Assembly (NCBI GenBank): GCA_947473475.1 | Contig: CANJBZ010000012.1 | Coordinates: 31,405 to 95,404 of the forward strand | DNA: 64,000 nt | Source of the DNA: Alphaproteobacteria bacterium | GTDB lineage: Bacteria; Pseudomonadota; Alphaproteobacteria; Micropepsales; Micropepsaceae | Reading direction: 5' to 3' | Made by a program: the position numbers and the translations under genes | Part shown: piece by piece, positions 61,442 to 64,000 of the stretch | Numbering within the stretch: position 1 is the stretch's first letter | How the letters are laid out: every line of letters starts with the position of its first letter | Notes under the pieces: model-generated | Seen by the model: the letters and a program-made list of their open reading frames with translations, nothing else | Told to the model about the DNA's origin: nothing | The model's database searches: none

Positions 61442-62911
61442 CTAGTCTTCGCTTATCTTCAGTAGGGTTTCTCGGGTTTCATCGAAAACAGCTTCATAGA
61501 AGCCTATTCCTGCTTCCGCCATTAGCTGTGCCTGCTCGATCAAAATTTTGTCGATGCGGTCTTCTTTTTCGGCATCTTTCAAGTTGGCAATTAGAGCGGC
61601 ACCAACACAATCACTATGAAACGGGGCGCAAGAGAGATCGGAATCGAATGAAGGGAAAAACCGGACTGTATCGCCCATCAAAATTTCGGAGATAACATCA
61701 TCGTCAGTCCATCCTACATTATCATGCGAGAGAGGAGCATCTTCTTCGCAGATAATACCAATTGGATTTGGAGAACTGTCACCGGAAAATGGACGCTCTA
61801 ACAAAAAAGTGAAAAGATATTCTTGTCCGTCCGCATCTTCGGCGTTGGTGATCTGGCTCTGCCCTAATGATATAATATCATCCAAGTGTTTATTAGTGGC
61901 ATATCGATAAGTGTTATATGCCATGAGACATAAGAAGGGCTTTCCATTTGGATTCCTTCTGATCTCAATAATAATATCCGCTACCTGCCATAACTCCTCT
62001 TCCTCACCGCGATCACCGTTGTAGTAGTCACTCTTTTGTAGCCATTTTCGGGCTTGCTCAGGAAGAAAATCACCAACCATTTTGTCAGAATTAAATAATG
62101 GCCCTACATCGCTGGGTATATGGAATACTCTTATTTTTTTTTCTATTGCAATCTGTCCAATTTTTAAACTTGGCCACCAATAAAAAGGATCCACTCTACT
62201 TGTAAAAAATCGCGCCCATTTGCTGTTGGGGGGTATTTTGCCTGCACGGCTTAGCGCTTCAGTGAGTTTATCGGGCAGTAATTGAGCCGGTCCATATTGG
62301 GGAGGTCCGACATCTATCAGATCAAGGTTAACACCACCTCGAATACTCATTGGTGTGTTTTCTAAAATTTTCCATAACTCTGTTAAGCGAGTGTCTTTTG
62401 CAATTCTCTCGATTAGGCGTTCCCTATATTCGTCCAAAATATCTTTTGTACTGCGCCCCCCTAAACCTTCGGGCTTATAGACAGGCAAAAAAGAAGTCCC
62501 TTTTAGCAGCTGTCTGAAGCAATACTCTTTGTCCCTCCTTTTCACATTTTCATCGTTGCTGGTAGACCCCATTTGGGCCGCTGTGGATGCGAGCGTAGCA
62601 AACGTCTCCCCAGAGGCTCCATAAGCCCCTTTTTCGCCAATCGGAGACTCTTCCTCGCCCGGCAGACGAATGAAGCGTTTGCGTTTCTGTTGAAGGCTTT
62701 GCAGCCCAGACTTTTCAATAAGCAAACTTACAGCCGTCAGCGGTTTATCTGGGTTCAATTCTGCACATATGCGACCCAGATTCTCCGCCAGAATCTTCTT
62801 ATCAGCGTCAAGCAGCCTTACTTGAGACCGTAGCTTTTCTTCTAGGATTTCAACTCGAGTTCGCTGTTCGCTCTTTCGATTCTTCAAAATATTTTCCATA
62901 GTCTTCATCAT
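61442..62911 (-). CDS. Hypothetical protein, 489 aa
   Basis: Unrecognised. The N-terminus is a coiled-coil candidate (VEILEEKLRSQVRLLDADKK), followed by a linker and a mixed alpha/beta body with acidic segments (DRGEEEELWQVADIIIEIRR, FFPSFDSDLSCAPFH). No membrane span, no Walker or nuclease motif that I can see. The exact start among M1, M2 and M5 is uncertain. AT-rich compared with the left part of the window and probably acquired with the island. It and the 280-aa gene may be one module. Confidence 0.65.
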   Translation of the reverse strand: MMKTMENILKNRKSEQRTRVEILEEKLRSQVRLLDADKKILAENLGRICAELNPDKPLTAVSLLIEKSGLQSLQQKRKRFIRLPGEEESPIGEKGAYGASGETFATLASTAAQMGSTSNDENVKRRDKEYCFRQLLKGTSFLPVYKPEGLGGRSTKDILDEYRERLIERIAKDTRLTELWKILENTPMSIRGGVNLDLIDVGPPQYGPAQLLPDKLTEALSRAGKIPPNSKWARFFTSRVDPFYWWPSLKIGQIAIEKKIRVFHIPSDVGPLFNSDKMVGDFLPEQARKWLQKSDYYNGDRGEEEELWQVADIIIEIRRNPNGKPFLCLMAYNTYRYATNKHLDDIISLGQSQITNAEDADGQEYLFTFLLERPFSGDSSPNPIGIICEEDAPLSHDNVGWTDDDVISEILMGDTVRFFPSFDSDLSCAPFHSDCVGAALIANLKDAEKEDRIDKILIEQAQLMAEAGIGFYEAVFDETRETLLKISED

Positions 62912-62983
62912 TTCTCGAGTTGATTAGTGTTCTGTATTTTTACGATAAATGTGAGGTTTTGGCCTATTTACAGGCAAACAATC

Positions 62984-63274
62984 TCAGTGGATGTAGCCTG
63001 CTGTGATGGATATTCCGTCGTTAGAGATAACCAAGTACGCTTGGCGATACTTGTCGAAATACTTCGCTTGCTGCCCAAGATAACGCGCCGCATTGCGAAA
63101 AGACTTTTTCGTGAAATGGAACCTCTCTGTCCCATCCCCCTGTTGATATGAAACCCCAAAGTCTAGGAGCAGATCGATCACTGCTTCAGGGATGCCTCGT
63201 TTTTGCATCCGGTGTTCGCAATGCTTTGTTAGAGTAGTCATGCCCAATTGATGCAGTCGGTAACTCGCGCCCAT
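62984..63274 (-). CDS. DUF4258-like small protein
   Basis: Protein of 96 aa: KHCEHRMQKRGIPEAVIDLL, a short linker, and AYLVISNDGISITAGYIH match the layout of DUF4258 proteins, which share the RelE/BrnT-like toxin fold. The ATG at 63,274 has GGAG about seven bases upstream; a second Met at residue 12 is possible. No antitoxin gene lies next to it. Toxin function is only a possibility. Confidence 0.65.
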   Translation of the reverse strand: MGASYRLHQLGMTTLTKHCEHRMQKRGIPEAVIDLLLDFGVSYQQGDGTERFHFTKKSFRNAARYLGQQAKYFDKYRQAYLVISNDGISITAGYIH

Positions 63275-63589
63275 GTTGTTCTCCGTGTGAGAGTTGCTTG
63301 GCCTTGGAGTTCATTTCCTTGGTCCTAGGCATCTCCGTTGAAAACAATATGGCTCAGATCGTGTCTCCCTGCATCACCAGTATTGGCTTAGAAAGTGGCT
63401 TTATATTTGAGATATAACGGCTCTAATGGTGCTTGTTAATGGCTCCAATTATGGCTCTATTTAGGTGTTCCCGATAATTCAAACTCGCGAAGCTGTTGGC
63501 TGGCCCTGTTCTCAGACTTCCACCAAGAATACAATATATTCTATATTTATCAATTAGTTAGTTGTTTTCATAAATCGTGGGAATAACGA
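63275..63589. other. AT-rich intergenic stretch
   Basis: No gene seen on either strand. The sequence is AT-rich near 63,530-63,580 (TATATTCTATATTTATC), just before the HNH gene, and may hold its promoter. Confidence 0.4.
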
Positions 63590-63856
63590 ATGCCGGCACC
63601 CAGCCTGAACCTTCCGCTCATCCTAGCCGTCGCCCTTCTTACGGCCTGCACAGCTGTCCCGCCGGCACCGGCACCGTCAGCCCCTGCCATCCATCGCGAC
63701 CTCCACGGGCGCATTGAGCGTAGTGGAGCCGCCAGAGCAGCCTTCAAGCACCATCATCCTTGCCCAGCCACCCAGAAGCCTACAGGCCCATGCCCCGGCT
63801 ACATCATCGACCATGTGATCGCCCTGAAGCGCGGCGGGGCGGATAGCCCGGTATAA
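63590..63856 (+). pseudogene. HNH-endonuclease lipoprotein, 3' end lost to IS insertion
   Basis: Signal peptide with lipobox (LILAVALLTACTAVPP), a Pro-rich linker, then the start of an HNH fold: RDLHGRIERSGAARAAF, HHPCPATQKPTGPCPGYIID, HVIALKRGGAD. In intact relatives this is followed by an Asn-containing segment that completes the HNH motif; here the reading frame stops after PV where IS-like sequence begins. It is therefore probably broken by the element. Confidence 0.75.
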
Positions 63857-64000
63857 ATCGCGGGAGCAAAGTGTACCACTGAACCGGCTTTGATTTGGCT
63901 GCTGAAGGCGGCGGCAAAGTGTACCGGTCCTGCTAGGCCGTCTTTATGTCTTGAAGGGCATGGAGGGGCTGGAAGGATGTTCACAGTGGAACTTTATGCC
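63857..64000 (+). mobile_element. IS21-family insertion sequence, left end (continues past window)
   Basis: After the HNH gene break, GCAAAGTGTACC occurs twice (63,866-63,877 and 63,914-63,925), like the repeated transposase-binding sites at IS21 ends. The istA start follows. The exact left terminus is uncertain by several bases. Confidence 0.78.
63977..64000 (+). CDS. istA: IstA transposase of IS21 family (first 8 codons only)
   Basis: ATG with GGAAGG upstream, coding MFTVELYA, which is the usual beginning of many IS21-family IstA transposases. Only the N-terminal eight residues are in the window. Confidence 0.72.

Overview
The window looks like a stretch of a GC-rich alphaproteobacterial chromosome with accessory DNA at its right side. 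Positions 1 to about 49,200 are GC-rich and densely packed with metabolic genes that have Tat, Sec or lipoprotein signals, several TTG/GTG starts and many palindromic intergenic repeats. The 3' part of a tRNA-Val (anticodon CAC) at 49,202-49,247 is of alphaproteobacterial type. I cannot name the genus. I see no rRNA, no complete tRNA and no CRISPR array.

Left part (1-16.3 kb): a DinG-type helicase cut by the window edge, an M20 peptidase, two tandem MaoC-type hydratases, a secreted TPR protein, two quinoprotein-type dehydrogenases (one flanked by two paralogous secreted proteins of unknown function), a secreted amidohydrolase, a Tat-exported molybdopterin oxidoreductase of YedY/MsrP type, a secreted sulfatase-modifying-factor-fold protein and a DUF72 protein. 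Middle part (16.3-49.2 kb): several small-molecule catabolic operons. One (17.4-24.4 kb, possibly to 26.0) has two tandem MFS carriers, a carboxymuconolactone-decarboxylase-like protein, an ornithine-cyclodeaminase-like dehydrogenase, a gentisate-dioxygenase-like double cupin, a DHDPS-like aldolase and a class II aldolase. A minus-strand group (26.1-30.6 kb) has an ABC ATPase and binding protein without permease, an enolase-superfamily enzyme and an amidohydrolase. A plus-strand run (33.0-49.2 kb) has an SDR, an aryl-acid AMP ligase, an ACMSD-like hydrolase, an enoyl-CoA hydratase, three small cupins, a complete tripartite tricarboxylate transporter (TctC-TctA-TctB order), a His-rich small protein, a ThDP enzyme, a 3-hydroxyisobutyrate-dehydrogenase-like enzyme, a split spermidine-synthase-like pair and a DASS anion transporter. 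Together these suggest uptake and breakdown of aromatic or carboxylic acids; the substrates cannot be read from sequence.

Right part (49.2-64.0 kb): the tRNA-Val 3' fragment marks an attachment-site scar. Beyond it the DNA is visibly AT-richer and codes almost entirely on the minus strand. It carries a tightly coupled four-gene operon (58.6 to 49.7 kb): a Phd/YefM-type antitoxin/repressor, a PLD-nuclease plus SNF2 helicase, a large N6-adenine DNA methyltransferase of type ISP/Eco57I kind, and a Z1-domain SF2 ATPase. This is a restriction or anti-phage module and the best candidate for an under-described system here. Next come a cassette of three overlapping small membrane proteins, two unrecognised proteins (280 and 489 aa), a DUF4258-like protein, and an HNH-nuclease lipoprotein gene broken by an IS21-family element whose istA gene begins at the last bases of the window.
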